From contig JAUWZT010000095.1 of NCBI GenBank assembly GCA_030615145.1, positions 1 through 12,418 of the forward strand: 12,418 nt of DNA, written 5' to 3'. Of this stretch, positions 1-7,714 are shown in pieces. Source of the DNA: Promethearchaeota archaeon (GTDB lineage Archaea > Asgardarchaeota > Lokiarchaeia > Sigyniarchaeales > SOKP01). Each line of letters starts with the position of its first letter. The first letter of the stretch is position 1. A program made the position numbers and the translations under genes. The notes beneath the pieces are model-generated. The model worked only from the letters and a program-made list of their open reading frames with translations, was not told the origin of the DNA and made no database searches.

Positions 1-74
1 CTAATTGTAAAGCCAAATTGGTCCCTGGAAACGAGTTCTGCACCAATTGTGGTTCAGCATTAAAAGCGAAATAA
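1..74 (+). CDS. C-terminal end of a zinc-ribbon protein (partial)
   Basis: Only the last 23 codons lie in the window, read in the frame starting at base 3 and ending with TAA at 72-74. The peptide is NCKAKLVPGNEFCTNCGSAL followed by KAK. The C-x(10)-C-x2-C spacing, and the words PGNEFCTNCGSAL, match the second half of the common double-CxxC zinc ribbon (zinc-ribbon_2/DZR type), in which four cysteines bind one zinc ion. Such ribbons often sit at the very end of archaeal proteins of varied function, including membrane and regulatory proteins, so the function of the whole protein cannot be told. It ends 170 bases before the next gene, on the same strand. Confidence 0.7.
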   Translation, partial: NCKAKLVPGNEFCTNCGSALKAK

Positions 75-169
75 ATAAATTCAAATATATTTTTTATTAT
101 TTTTTTATTTTTAGATATCTTTTTTCTTTCGAAAATAAATCTTAATTTTAAAATTAATTAAATATTGTG

Positions 170-197
170 ATAAAACATAGATTTTAAAATGTTTTAT
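170..197. repeat. 9-bp perfect inverted repeat upstream of the membrane protein gene
   Basis: ATAAAACAT (170-178) and ATGTTTTAT (189-197) are perfect reverse complements separated by 10 bases. It lies 47 bases before the ATG of the membrane protein gene and about 95 bases after the zinc-ribbon stop. It could be an operator, a hairpin in the leader, or part of the upstream gene's 3' end. There is no T-tract directly after it, which argues against a simple terminator. The DNA is very AT-rich, so chance is possible. Confidence 0.35.
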
Positions 198-244
198 TAT
201 CATTATATGCATAATTGAAAAAAAGCTATAAGTGAAATTAATAG

Positions 245-1252
245 ATGTCAAAAACTGTAAAGGGAATAATCTTCTCCCGCTTAATTGTTTTGCTTGCAGC
301 AATTTTGGTACCAACAAGCATTTTTTTAATATTTTCTTTTGTGGATTTTAATTTATGGTATTCAAACGACCCAGATTTAAATTTTTGGATAATAAAAGTT
401 TTATGTCCGATTGTGTTTAGCGTTTCTTGGTTATATTTTATAATTCTATTTGCAAATCGATTTGCCAATACAATGGATTCATTCGACGAAAAAGTTAGCG
501 TAGTTCCCTCTAGATTAAAATTTTTTTATGGGATTAATGCTATTTATATCCTTTTTATTTTTGTCTTTCCATTAATAACACCCGTAATCGCCATTTTAAG
601 TTTTGCGTCTTTTGCATGGCGTTTAACCACTTTCAGAAAAGAGAGTTGGGAAGACGATTCGAGAACCTCGTTTTTAACAAAATTTGCTATGGTTTTAGCA
701 TCAATAATCCCATTATTCTGCACTGTAAGCATTATTCCCGTGTATTTAGAGTTACCTTTATTTTTATGGAATTCCGTCTGGGGTTTTTTAATTGAATATC
801 TTTATATGATCTCATATTCATTATTCACGGCTTTATCAATTAGTTCGCTGATTATATTGTTTTCTAACTCAGGTATAAGTGAATACGAGCAAATTTTTGT
901 AGATACCAATCAAAAAAAAAGTTTTGCGCACATAAAGATTTTAGGGGTATTTCTCTTTGGGTTTTTTCTGTTTTTAGATTATAATAAATACCCGATTATT
1001 GATTTATTCTACACAGCAGGTCTGATAATAGTTATTTTTACTTATTTCGTTAACTTAATTCGAGGGAAATCTAAATACGGAAATTTTAAAAGCTATTTTG
1101 TTGGTTACCTTATCGCGGCAATATTCATTGGTTCAAATGTAATAATAGCTACTGAAGAAATCTCAGGATTTTTAAGAATTTGGAGCTTGTTGATTTCAGC
1201 AATATTATATATTTTTGTTCTAATTTACACGTTTGTAACCATTGAAGAATAA
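245..1252 (+). CDS. Polytopic membrane protein of unknown function
   Basis: A 335-residue protein that I do not recognise. Hydrophobic stretches suggest about nine membrane segments, near residues 10-32, 48-70, 94-127 (long, perhaps two), 143-168, 178-206, 229-245, 250-271, 283-302 and 309-332. They are joined by short charged loops, for example around residues 72-90 (NRF...DEKVSVVPSRLK), 128-142 (rich in Arg, Glu and Asp) and 211-228. No signal peptidase site, soluble domain, or transport/enzyme motif was seen. Phe, Ile and Leu dominate, as usual for membrane proteins from AT-rich archaea. The start is well fixed: the in-frame codon directly before ATG is TAG (242-244), and no Shine-Dalgarno sequence is visible. 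The gene stands alone between a zinc-ribbon gene and a secreted surface protein on the same strand. A role in the cell envelope would be a guess. Confidence 0.75.
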   Translation: MSKTVKGIIFSRLIVLLAAILVPTSIFLIFSFVDFNLWYSNDPDLNFWIIKVLCPIVFSVSWLYFIILFANRFANTMDSFDEKVSVVPSRLKFFYGINAIYILFIFVFPLITPVIAILSFASFAWRLTTFRKESWEDDSRTSFLTKFAMVLASIIPLFCTVSIIPVYLELPLFLWNSVWGFLIEYLYMISYSLFTALSISSLIILFSNSGISEYEQIFVDTNQKKSFAHIKILGVFLFGFFLFLDYNKYPIIDLFYTAGLIIVIFTYFVNLIRGKSKYGNFKSYFVGYLIAAIFIGSNVIIATEEISGFLRIWSLLISAILYIFVLIYTFVTIEE

Positions 1253-1268
1253 TTTTCTTTTTATTTTT
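1253..1268 (+). terminator. T-rich terminator after the membrane protein gene
   Basis: Immediately after the TAA stop the + strand reads TTTTCTTTTTATTTTT. Archaeal RNA polymerase commonly stops at such T-tracts without a hairpin. The position right after the stop codon supports the call, but AT-rich spacers give similar runs by chance. Confidence 0.45.
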
Positions 1269-1279
1269 AAAATTAAGGA

Positions 1280-1328
1280 TAACTTAGCATATCTATGCTT
1301 AGTCAATTTTATGTGAAAAACTAAGTTA
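1280..1328. repeat. Nested inverted repeats in the 1253-1567 spacer
   Basis: TAACTTAG (1280-1287) pairs perfectly with CTAAGTTA (1321-1328). Inside that span GCAT (1287-1290) pairs with ATGC (1295-1298) across a 4-base loop. The outer arms would close a loop of about 33 bases containing the small hairpin. This is in the only stretch of more than 300 bases without a firm gene. It could be a 3' RNA structure of the membrane protein transcript, a binding site, or chance. Confidence 0.3.
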
Positions 1329-1360
1329 AATCAAATATAAGATTTTTTGAATTTCTATAA

Positions 1361-1507
1361 CTCGCGTTTTTAAGGAAAATTAATGTCAATATAAGTGAAT
1401 ACCTAAACAATAGAATTGGTAAAATAAAAAGAGCGAAACATATTGATACTGAAACTCTTAGTTTTGAAATTTCTAATCACCTAGAATATCAAATATTAAA
1501 AATATAG
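1361..1507 (+). pseudogene. Start-less reading frame, possible gene remnant (weak histone-fold-like look)
   Basis: Forty-eight sense codons are open from just after a TAA (1358-1360) to TAG (1505-1507), with no ATG, GTG or TTG. ATT at 1379 would be the nearest plausible rare start. The peptide includes NISEYLNNRIGKIKRAKHID and then ETLSFEISNHLEYQILKI. It is rich in Lys, Ile and Glu and would form two amphipathic helices joined at a short loop ending ID. That faintly recalls the first half of an archaeal histone fold (helix 1, loop 1, start of helix 2), but the second half and the RKT-type loop are missing. I therefore cannot assign it. It could be a degraded gene, a very small gene with a non-standard start, or a chance opening. 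Its length is unusual for spacer DNA this AT-rich, where stops should be frequent. Confidence 0.25.
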
Positions 1508-1567
1508 ATTATAATTATTATTTTAAGAAATTAATTTTCTAAAAAAAATTTAATGTGATAATAAATA

Positions 1568-3685
1568 ATGAAAAAAGTAAGCACAAAAACCTTAATGGTT
1601 TTAACATTAATGGTAGCTTCTTTTACAGCCACACCAATGATGGTAGCTGGATACAATTACGATAACGACTATACTTTTGATCAAGTCGGAATTACAGACC
1701 CATCTCAAGTAGTCACTGGCTTCGCAGGTGGTTTTGGAAATATTTTTAGGGGATTAGGTTATGGGGGTAATATATTAGGAACAGTATTCGAAATGCTTTT
1801 AATGCAAACCTTAACCAACTTTAGTGCGAAAGAAACTTTACCTGGAGTTTATATGATAAGTGCAGTCGAAGAAAGATCATATAATGCTAGTAGAAATTTT
1901 GGTACTGGAATACCAGAATATTATATGGTTCCTTACGACTATTATGAAGGATGGGGAAATTATAGCGATAAAGGTTATGCATATTGCGAAGTTACCAAAT
2001 CTGGATCTTATGAGTATAATTTAACTACCGGCGCTGGAGTAACTTTAATCATTTGGGACAACGATGGTTCATTTATTAATGCAGTGAAAAAATTACTCAA
2101 TTTTTTCGATAAATTAAATCCTTATATGATGGATAATAATCAAGAAGGAATTCCAGAAGAATTGATCAAAGAAGGAGTTGAATTAATTACTTGGTTTTTA
2201 ATCCATATTAATGATATCTTTACTGGTGAAGAATTATTTGTCCTAAATCCTATTAGTTGGCAAAAATTAGAAGTCAAAACTAGTGATGATTTTAGTCTTA
2301 CTAAAACATGGAAGGTTACTGGTGATGATTGGCATATTGATATAGACGATGAAAAAATTAAAGATATACTTCCTGATTATGGTAGACCTGGTGGAGAAGC
2401 TGTACTTGATGATTGGAATGCCACAGCAATAGCTAAAAAAGATAGTTATATGGAGTGGTTATTAACAGAAACTGACGATGTCGCTCTTGTTGAGACTATT
2501 TTTACTTCATTTACTTTTGATTTACTTCAATTTTGGGTTAAAAACTTTGAAATTCATATAGATGTTGGCGAAATTTCGAATTTGGTGGGTGGTGGAGGAA
2601 ATGGAGAACCTATAAACCCTGCAGCGATCTTTGAAGGTTTAGACATAGAATTTTATTTTTTCACACACCATTTAACAGGCGCTTTCTTATACAATGATAC
2701 TAATGCAGATGGAGTGCTCTCGGCAGGATATAGACAAGTATTAAATGGAACGGGCCAACCTTTAATAGTAGATGGAACCCCCGTCGAAGTTCCAGATAGT
2801 TCAGAACTAACCCACAGATTAATTCTAGGTACTGTTGATAAATTTAATTTTCTCAAACCTAAGAAGGATGGTAATAAGATTAGTTGGGGAATGGAATTAG
2901 ATAAACCTACACTCACTCCAGTTCCAGTTGGAGTGGATTTAGACTCATACTTAGGAGCCTCTGAAGAATCACTCGATTACATCCATTTTGGATTTACTTT
3001 TGAACCAAAAACAATAGAGCTTGCGACGGAGGATGGGGGCACGGTGCCTGTATTACATGGTGCTGTTAAATTGGATCAATTTTTTGCTCCTTGGAATAGT
3101 CCAACAGATCCAGAAGCTATTAACGATATTGATGGATTAGACCTTGCAATAATTTATGTCTCTACTGTATTGCATTTCCACTTAACAGTTGATACTTTAG
3201 GTGCTGATCCAGAAGATGAATTAGATCCTGCTGATGATTATAGTAATGTAACGCATTCATTGAAAATAGGAAATTATCTTGGTAAAAATATTGCAGGAAA
3301 ATTAGATTTTGTTGATATTGCGGGACCCGACTATCTCTACGGAGCTGAGGGCACTACAACTTCTGCTCCTGCCAGTACCAATATTCTACCACTTGCGTTA
3401 TTTGAAGCTGAAGCTAGAAAACATAAAACATTCGAAGGTACTCCTGGTGAAACAGAAACTTTTGCTGCTGATATCAGTTTGAACGTGAGTTTCAACGTTC
3501 TGATCTATGCCGTATGCTTTCCAATGTTTGAAGACGGAAGCGGAATTTGGCACGATCCAACTTTCAGCGTGTTCATGGTGTTCGAAGCAAAGGGCTTCTG
3601 GGCGTTAATTCTACTAATTGCCGGTGTTGGCTTTGTTGGTGTTGCTACCATTTTAATCAAAAGGCGTAAAGACATGAGATTTTAA
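1568..3685 (+). CDS. Secreted surface protein with C-terminal membrane anchor
   Basis: This 705-residue protein has a Sec-type signal peptide: KK at residues 2-3, a hydrophobic core at about 8-21, and a likely cut near residues 27-28. The long outside part ends in one membrane span (about 677-697) and a short positive tail (KRRKDMRF). It should therefore sit in the cytoplasmic membrane with most of the chain outside. Nine N-glycosylation sequons are visible: N84, N106, N131, N151, N284, N376, N393, N560 and N639. The sequence DTNADGVLS at 377-385 has the spacing of a dockerin/EF-hand calcium loop and follows HHLTGAFLYN. A Gly-rich turn (GGGGNGEP) lies at 341-348, and there are only two cysteines (C140, C650). 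No enzyme motif was found. The start follows an in-frame TAA (1562-1564) by one codon. Function is unknown: cell-surface binding, S-layer or adhesion are all possible. Similar anchored, beta-rich proteins are common in Asgard archaea. Confidence 0.85.
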   Translation: MKKVSTKTLMVLTLMVASFTATPMMVAGYNYDNDYTFDQVGITDPSQVVTGFAGGFGNIFRGLGYGGNILGTVFEMLLMQTLTNFSAKETLPGVYMISAVEERSYNASRNFGTGIPEYYMVPYDYYEGWGNYSDKGYAYCEVTKSGSYEYNLTTGAGVTLIIWDNDGSFINAVKKLLNFFDKLNPYMMDNNQEGIPEELIKEGVELITWFLIHINDIFTGEELFVLNPISWQKLEVKTSDDFSLTKTWKVTGDDWHIDIDDEKIKDILPDYGRPGGEAVLDDWNATAIAKKDSYMEWLLTETDDVALVETIFTSFTFDLLQFWVKNFEIHIDVGEISNLVGGGGNGEPINPAAIFEGLDIEFYFFTHHLTGAFLYNDTNADGVLSAGYRQVLNGTGQPLIVDGTPVEVPDSSELTHRLILGTVDKFNFLKPKKDGNKISWGMELDKPTLTPVPVGVDLDSYLGASEESLDYIHFGFTFEPKTIELATEDGGTVPVLHGAVKLDQFFAPWNSPTDPEAINDIDGLDLAIIYVSTVLHFHLTVDTLGADPEDELDPADDYSNVTHSLKIGNYLGKNIAGKLDFVDIAGPDYLYGAEGTTTSAPASTNILPLALFEAEARKHKTFEGTPGETETFAADISLNVSFNVLIYAVCFPMFEDGSGIWHDPTFSVFMVFEAKGFWALILLIAGVGFVGVATILIKRRKDMRF

Positions 3686-3704
3686 ATCTCAACCAAATTA
3701 ACAA

Positions 3705-3738
3705 TTTTTTTTTTTTTTTTATTTTATTTTCTCTTTTT
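3705..3738 (+). terminator. Poly-T terminator (16 T) after the surface protein gene
   Basis: A run of 16 T (3705-3720) is followed by further T clusters to 3738, starting 19 bases after the stop codon. This is the strongest T-tract in the window and a good factor-independent archaeal terminator. It separates the surface protein gene from the acyl-CoA synthetase genes. Confidence 0.6.
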
Positions 3739-3814
3739 AACAATTTTTTTAACTTTAAAGAAAATTTTAAATTCTGAGTTATCAAAGTGATATTAATCAA
3801 TTGTTATTGTTATA

Positions 3815-5635
3815 ATGCAAAACAAAGAAGGTTACGAAATGCAATCAAGATTAAACGATTCATATCAAGTTGATGAGAAAAAGCGCTGGTTCCAAAAGTG
3901 GTGGCCGTCGAATGTTCCACACAACATAGATTTCAAAGAAAAAACTTTAAATCAAATGTTAGACGAACAAGTTGAGAAGTATCCTGACCAAAATTTAATC
4001 TGGTTTCTCGATACATGGGTTTCATATAGACAATTTCAAGATTATGTAAAAAGATTTGCCACTGCTTTAATCGATTTGGGGATAAAGAAGGGCGACGTAA
4101 TTGCTATTCATTTACCAAATTGCATTCAATATGTGGTAGCATATTACGCAATTACAAGAATAGGAGCAATCGCAAATGGAATTAATCCAACTTATCAACC
4201 TATGGAAATTTTACATCAATTCGACATTGTTAAGCCAAAAATGCTTATTGCATACGATGCGTTATATAAAACTTGTATAAATCCGATTATTGAAAATTCA
4301 AGCGTTGAAATGGTGATTTATACAAATTTAGCTGATTTGGCTCAAATGTTTGGAACTAAAAAAGTGCTAGGAAAGTTTTTGAAAAAAATCCCGACGGGAA
4401 AATGTGATTTTGAAAACGCTATTAAGTTTAAAGACCTTTTAAAAACAGAACCAAGGGATTCTGATATAAACGTAAAGATAGACGTAAAAAAGGACCCAGC
4501 CACCTATATTATGACGGGGGGTACGACAGGCTTGCCCAAGGCTGCAGTTTTGACGCATTTTAACGTTGTATCAAATGCGGAACAATGTAAACAGTGGTTA
4601 GGCGGTGAAATAACAGGTATAGGAAACATTGGGATACTTCCATTATTTCATAGTTTTGCCCACACCGTTGTTATGAACACTACAGTAGCAATCGGAGGTT
4701 GGATGATGCTTTTTGCCACACCACCATCCCAAGATGAGTTATGCGAACTTATTGAAAAATTGCCGTGTTCGGAAGGATTGGTCTACGCAGCAGCTGAGAT
4801 TTTATTTATAAAATTAGCTGAATTAAGACATTTGAAAAGGAGATATCCTGGGGTAATGGGAAAATTAAGGTTGTGCATATCTAGCGCTGGTCCATTGCAT
4901 AAACAAGTTAGAGACGCGTTTATAGAAAATACAGGAGGCCGAATTGTCGAAGCTTATGGATTATCTGAAGCCAGTCCCGCGGTAAGTGCAGGCAACTTAT
5001 TTGGTGATAGCCCCGTAGGAGTCATAGGAATGCCTTTTCCAGGAACAGAATGGGGCATTTTTCACGCAGAAGATTTTTCAAAAGGTCCAATTTGTTTAGG
5101 AAATCCAGAAGATGCGAATTTCGGAATTGAAAATACCGGAGAAATATGTATTTGCGGACCTCAACTAATGAAAGGCTATTTAAATCAACCAGAAGAAACT
5201 GCTGATGCGCTAATTGAATATGACGGAAAAATTTGGCTTTTAACTGGCGATATTGGATTTATGAACGAAGATGGCACCGTTGAGATTAGGGATCGTAAAA
5301 AACAACTCATCAAGTACAAAGGGTTTTCTGTTTTTCCAAAAGAAGTCGAAGAACTTTTAATGAAACACACCGATATATTAGAAGTTGCTGTTTCAGGTCT
5401 ACCACACGATGAATACGGTGAGGTAATAAAAGCTTGGGTTTCTATTAGGGACGATTCTGATTTGTCGCCTAGATCAATTAAAGAGTGGGCTAACGAAAAC
5501 ATGGCTCACTATAAAGTCCCTCAACACATTGCTATAATTGGAGACTTGCCTAAAAATGTAATTGGAAAAGTTCAGCGAAGAGCTCTCCAAATTAACGATC
5601 CTATCTGGAAAGAGAAGTACGGCGAAACTATATAA
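3815..5635 (+). CDS. FadD-like acyl-CoA synthetase (first of a tandem pair)
   Basis: An AMP-forming ligase of the ANL superfamily (606 residues). It should activate a carboxylic acid with ATP to an acyl-adenylate and then form the acyl-CoA thioester. All core motifs are present: the P-loop TGGTTGLPK at 234-242, whose TGG variant is also seen in bacterial FadD; motif A5 EAYGLSEAS at 379-387; LLTGDIG with the ribose-binding D479; the hinge/A8 stretch DRKKQLIKYKGFSVFPKEVE at 493-512; and PKNVIGK ending in the adenylation lysine K585. No signal peptide, so cytoplasmic. Start: ATG at 3815 is the first start after an in-frame TAA (3794-3796). ATG at residue 9 (3839) would also fit, because similarity to the next gene begins near residue 15. 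The fatty-acid substrate is inferred from the P-loop; medium-chain, aryl or branched acids are possible. It is a close paralogue of the next gene, about 200 bases downstream. Confidence 0.92.
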   Translation: MQNKEGYEMQSRLNDSYQVDEKKRWFQKWWPSNVPHNIDFKEKTLNQMLDEQVEKYPDQNLIWFLDTWVSYRQFQDYVKRFATALIDLGIKKGDVIAIHLPNCIQYVVAYYAITRIGAIANGINPTYQPMEILHQFDIVKPKMLIAYDALYKTCINPIIENSSVEMVIYTNLADLAQMFGTKKVLGKFLKKIPTGKCDFENAIKFKDLLKTEPRDSDINVKIDVKKDPATYIMTGGTTGLPKAAVLTHFNVVSNAEQCKQWLGGEITGIGNIGILPLFHSFAHTVVMNTTVAIGGWMMLFATPPSQDELCELIEKLPCSEGLVYAAAEILFIKLAELRHLKRRYPGVMGKLRLCISSAGPLHKQVRDAFIENTGGRIVEAYGLSEASPAVSAGNLFGDSPVGVIGMPFPGTEWGIFHAEDFSKGPICLGNPEDANFGIENTGEICICGPQLMKGYLNQPEETADALIEYDGKIWLLTGDIGFMNEDGTVEIRDRKKQLIKYKGFSVFPKEVEELLMKHTDILEVAVSGLPHDEYGEVIKAWVSIRDDSDLSPRSIKEWANENMAHYKVPQHIAIIGDLPKNVIGKVQRRALQINDPIWKEKYGETI

Positions 5636-5645
5636 ATTTCTTAAA

Positions 5646-5652
5646 TTTTTTT
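5646..5652 (+). terminator. Short T-tract after the first synthetase gene
   Basis: Seven T follow the stop codon by ten bases, within TTTCTTAAATTTTTTT. It is a weak candidate terminator. If it works, the two synthetases have separate transcripts, which the roughly 200-base spacer also suggests. Confidence 0.3.
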
Positions 5653-5756
5653 AAATAAAAAATCATTTTGATTTGTTGTGGTGTCTTTATTTTGAACTAT
5701 TTCTACTCATAGATGTCTTATTTTTCTATTTTAATTTAATTAGTATCTTTTTTTAA

Positions 5757-5776
5757 TAGATAATTTTTTTTATCTA
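5757..5776. repeat. 7-bp inverted repeat upstream of the second synthetase gene
   Basis: TAGATAA (5757-5763) and TTATCTA (5770-5776) are perfect reverse complements separated by six T. It is 67 bases before the likely start of the second synthetase gene. Its ATAGA...TCTA core resembles the repeat at 7794-7815 upstream of the regulator gene. It may be an operator, but short repeats are expected by chance in DNA of this composition. Confidence 0.25.
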
Positions 5777-5843
5777 ATATAACGAAAATAATAATAATAT
5801 CTTACATTTAGACTACTAAATCTTTACATAAAAAAGAGTGTGA

Positions 5844-7679
5844 ATAAAAATACCAATTATAAAAGAAGATGCATATCAAGTAAATGAAAACAAAATATGG
5901 TTTAAAAAGTGGTGGCCAGATAGCGTTCCAAAAAACGTTAAATTTGAAGAAAAAACCATAAACCAATTTTTAGACGCGCAAGTAGAAAAGTATGGCGATC
6001 TAAATTTTATTTGGTTTTTAGAAACATGGGTTACTTATAGTGAATTTCACGATTACGTGTTAAGATTTGCAACTGCTTTACACGATCTCGGAGTAAAAAA
6101 AGGCGATGTTGTTGCGATGCTTATGGGCAATTGTATTCAATACGTGATAGGATATTATGCTATAACGAGAATAGGAGCAATCCCATCGGGGATCAATCCA
6201 ACATACAAACCATTAGAGATTTTACACCAATTAGACGTAACACAAGCTAAATTTCTTATTGCTTACGATGCGTTCTTTGACGAAAAGAGTAAATCTCGAA
6301 TAAAGAAAAATTTACCATATATCGGTGAAATCCTAGGTAGAAGTACTGTTGAGAAGGTAATTTACACTAATCTCGCTGATTTAGCTCACGGTTTAGGCTT
6401 TAAAAAAACTTTGGGTAAGGCTTTAGGAATTATCCCAAAGGGAAAAGTGAATGTACCGGGAGCTGTTAGTTTTTTGGATCTATTAAAAACAGAACCAAAC
6501 GTTCCAAAAGTTGAGATTGATGTTAAAACCCATCCTGCTACATATATTATGACGGGTGGAACAACCGGATTACCTAAAGCGGCTGTCCTATCTCATTTTA
6601 ATGTGGTTTCTAATGCGGAACAGGCCAAATATTGGTTAGGCGGTGAGAAACCGGGAATTGGAAACGTCGGAGTGCTTCCCTTCTTTCACAGCTTTGCTCA
6701 TACAATAATTATGAACGCTACTATTGCTTTTGGAGGATGGATAATGATGTTTCCAACACCTCCACCTACAGAAGAATTATTAGAGCACATTGAAGAGCTA
6801 CCTGCCCCCGAAGGTTTAGTATATGCAGGAGCCGAGATTTTATTTAAGCGAATAGCTGATTTCCCAAACATTAAAGAAAAATATCCTAAAGTCATGGGTA
6901 AATTAACATTATGTGCGTCTGGAGCTGGACCTTTACATGGACCCGTTCGGGATGCTTTTGTGAAAAACACGGGAGGAAATATTGTGGAAGGTTATGGATT
7001 AACAGAAACTACACCACTTGTTAGCGCAGGGAATTTATTTGGTGAAAGCCCTATCGGAACTATTGGACTACCTGTACCGGGTACGGAATGGGGAATTTGG
7101 CCATCTGAAAACTTTGACGAAGGACCTATATGCTTAGGAAACCCAAAAGATACTAATTTTGGAGAAGAACATACGGGTGAAATTTGTGTCCATGGACCCC
7201 AAGTTATGTACGAATACCTCAATCAAACTGAAGAAACAAATGATACTATCAAAAAATATGATGGTAACCTGTGGTTGTTAACTGGCGACATCGGCTTTAT
7301 GAACGAAGATGGCACAATTGAAATCAGAGATCGTAAAAAACAATTAATTAAAGTAGCTGGACATTCTGTTTTTCCAAAAGAAGTTGAATCGATGTTAATG
7401 AAGCATGAAGCCGTATCAGAGGCTGCTGTTTCTGGTCTACCAGACCCTGCTGGAAAAGTTGGCGAAATAACAAAAGCTTGGGTTGAATTAAAACCCGAAT
7501 ATGTTGGGAAGATCACTGAAGAGGAATTAATAGCTTGGACTCTAGAAAACATGACGAAATGGAAGTGTCCACGGATGATCGAGTTTATACAAGAAGTTCC
7601 TAAAAATATTCTTGGTAAAGTTCAACGAAGGATACTTCAAATCAACGATCCTATCTGGAAAGAAAAACACGGGGAATAG
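5844..7679 (+). CDS. FadD-like acyl-CoA synthetase (second of the pair; start codon unresolved)
   Basis: An ANL-superfamily acyl-CoA ligase of about 611 residues, by eye around two-thirds identical to the preceding gene. Counting from the ATA at 5844, the P-loop TGGTTGLPK is near 237-245, A5 EGYGLTET at 382-389, LLTGDIG with D482, and PKNILGK with the catalytic K592. Differences from its neighbour include about 11 extra residues after AYDAFF, IKVAGHSV in place of IKYKGFSV, and TETT in place of SEAS, which could mean a different substrate. Start: the conserved N-terminus (DAYQVNE, FKKWWPDSVP, and on to HDYV) is in frame from just after TGA 5841-5843, but contains no ATG, GTG, TTG or CTG until GTG at 6057. 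A start at 6057 would drop 71 conserved residues. Either translation begins at ATA/ATT (5844-5861) or one A is extra in the run 5846-5850. Removing it would join GTG at 5840 in frame. Confidence 0.88.
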   Translation: MKIPIIKEDAYQVNENKIWFKKWWPDSVPKNVKFEEKTINQFLDAQVEKYGDLNFIWFLETWVTYSEFHDYVLRFATALHDLGVKKGDVVAMLMGNCIQYVIGYYAITRIGAIPSGINPTYKPLEILHQLDVTQAKFLIAYDAFFDEKSKSRIKKNLPYIGEILGRSTVEKVIYTNLADLAHGLGFKKTLGKALGIIPKGKVNVPGAVSFLDLLKTEPNVPKVEIDVKTHPATYIMTGGTTGLPKAAVLSHFNVVSNAEQAKYWLGGEKPGIGNVGVLPFFHSFAHTIIMNATIAFGGWIMMFPTPPPTEELLEHIEELPAPEGLVYAGAEILFKRIADFPNIKEKYPKVMGKLTLCASGAGPLHGPVRDAFVKNTGGNIVEGYGLTETTPLVSAGNLFGESPIGTIGLPVPGTEWGIWPSENFDEGPICLGNPKDTNFGEEHTGEICVHGPQVMYEYLNQTEETNDTIKKYDGNLWLLTGDIGFMNEDGTIEIRDRKKQLIKVAGHSVFPKEVESMLMKHEAVSEAAVSGLPDPAGKVGEITKAWVELKPEYVGKITEEELIAWTLENMTKWKCPRMIEFIQEVPKNILGKVQRRILQINDPIWKEKHGE

Positions 7680-7714
7680 ACCCTAATTATAGTATTAAAA
7701 GTATCAAGTTTTAA

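Noticed and set aside
111..317. Minus-strand open frame of 68 residues
   Set aside because: It runs across the spacer and the start of the membrane protein gene, has low complexity, no motif and no promoter.
1361..1507. Calling the start-less frame a histone gene
   Set aside because: Only a loose resemblance to the first half of the fold was seen, the second half is absent, and there is no standard start, so it is listed only as a possible remnant.
5185..5502. 105-residue open frame on the minus strand inside the first synthetase gene
   Set aside because: It is antisense to a strongly conserved ligase, and a similar antisense frame appears at the matching place in the second ligase (7223-7552). 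That is expected from shared coding sequence, and its composition is not protein-like.
6057..7679. Starting the second synthetase at GTG 6057
   Set aside because: It would remove 71 residues that are clearly similar to the paralogue's N-terminus, including the WFKKWWP region, so coding must extend upstream to about 5844.
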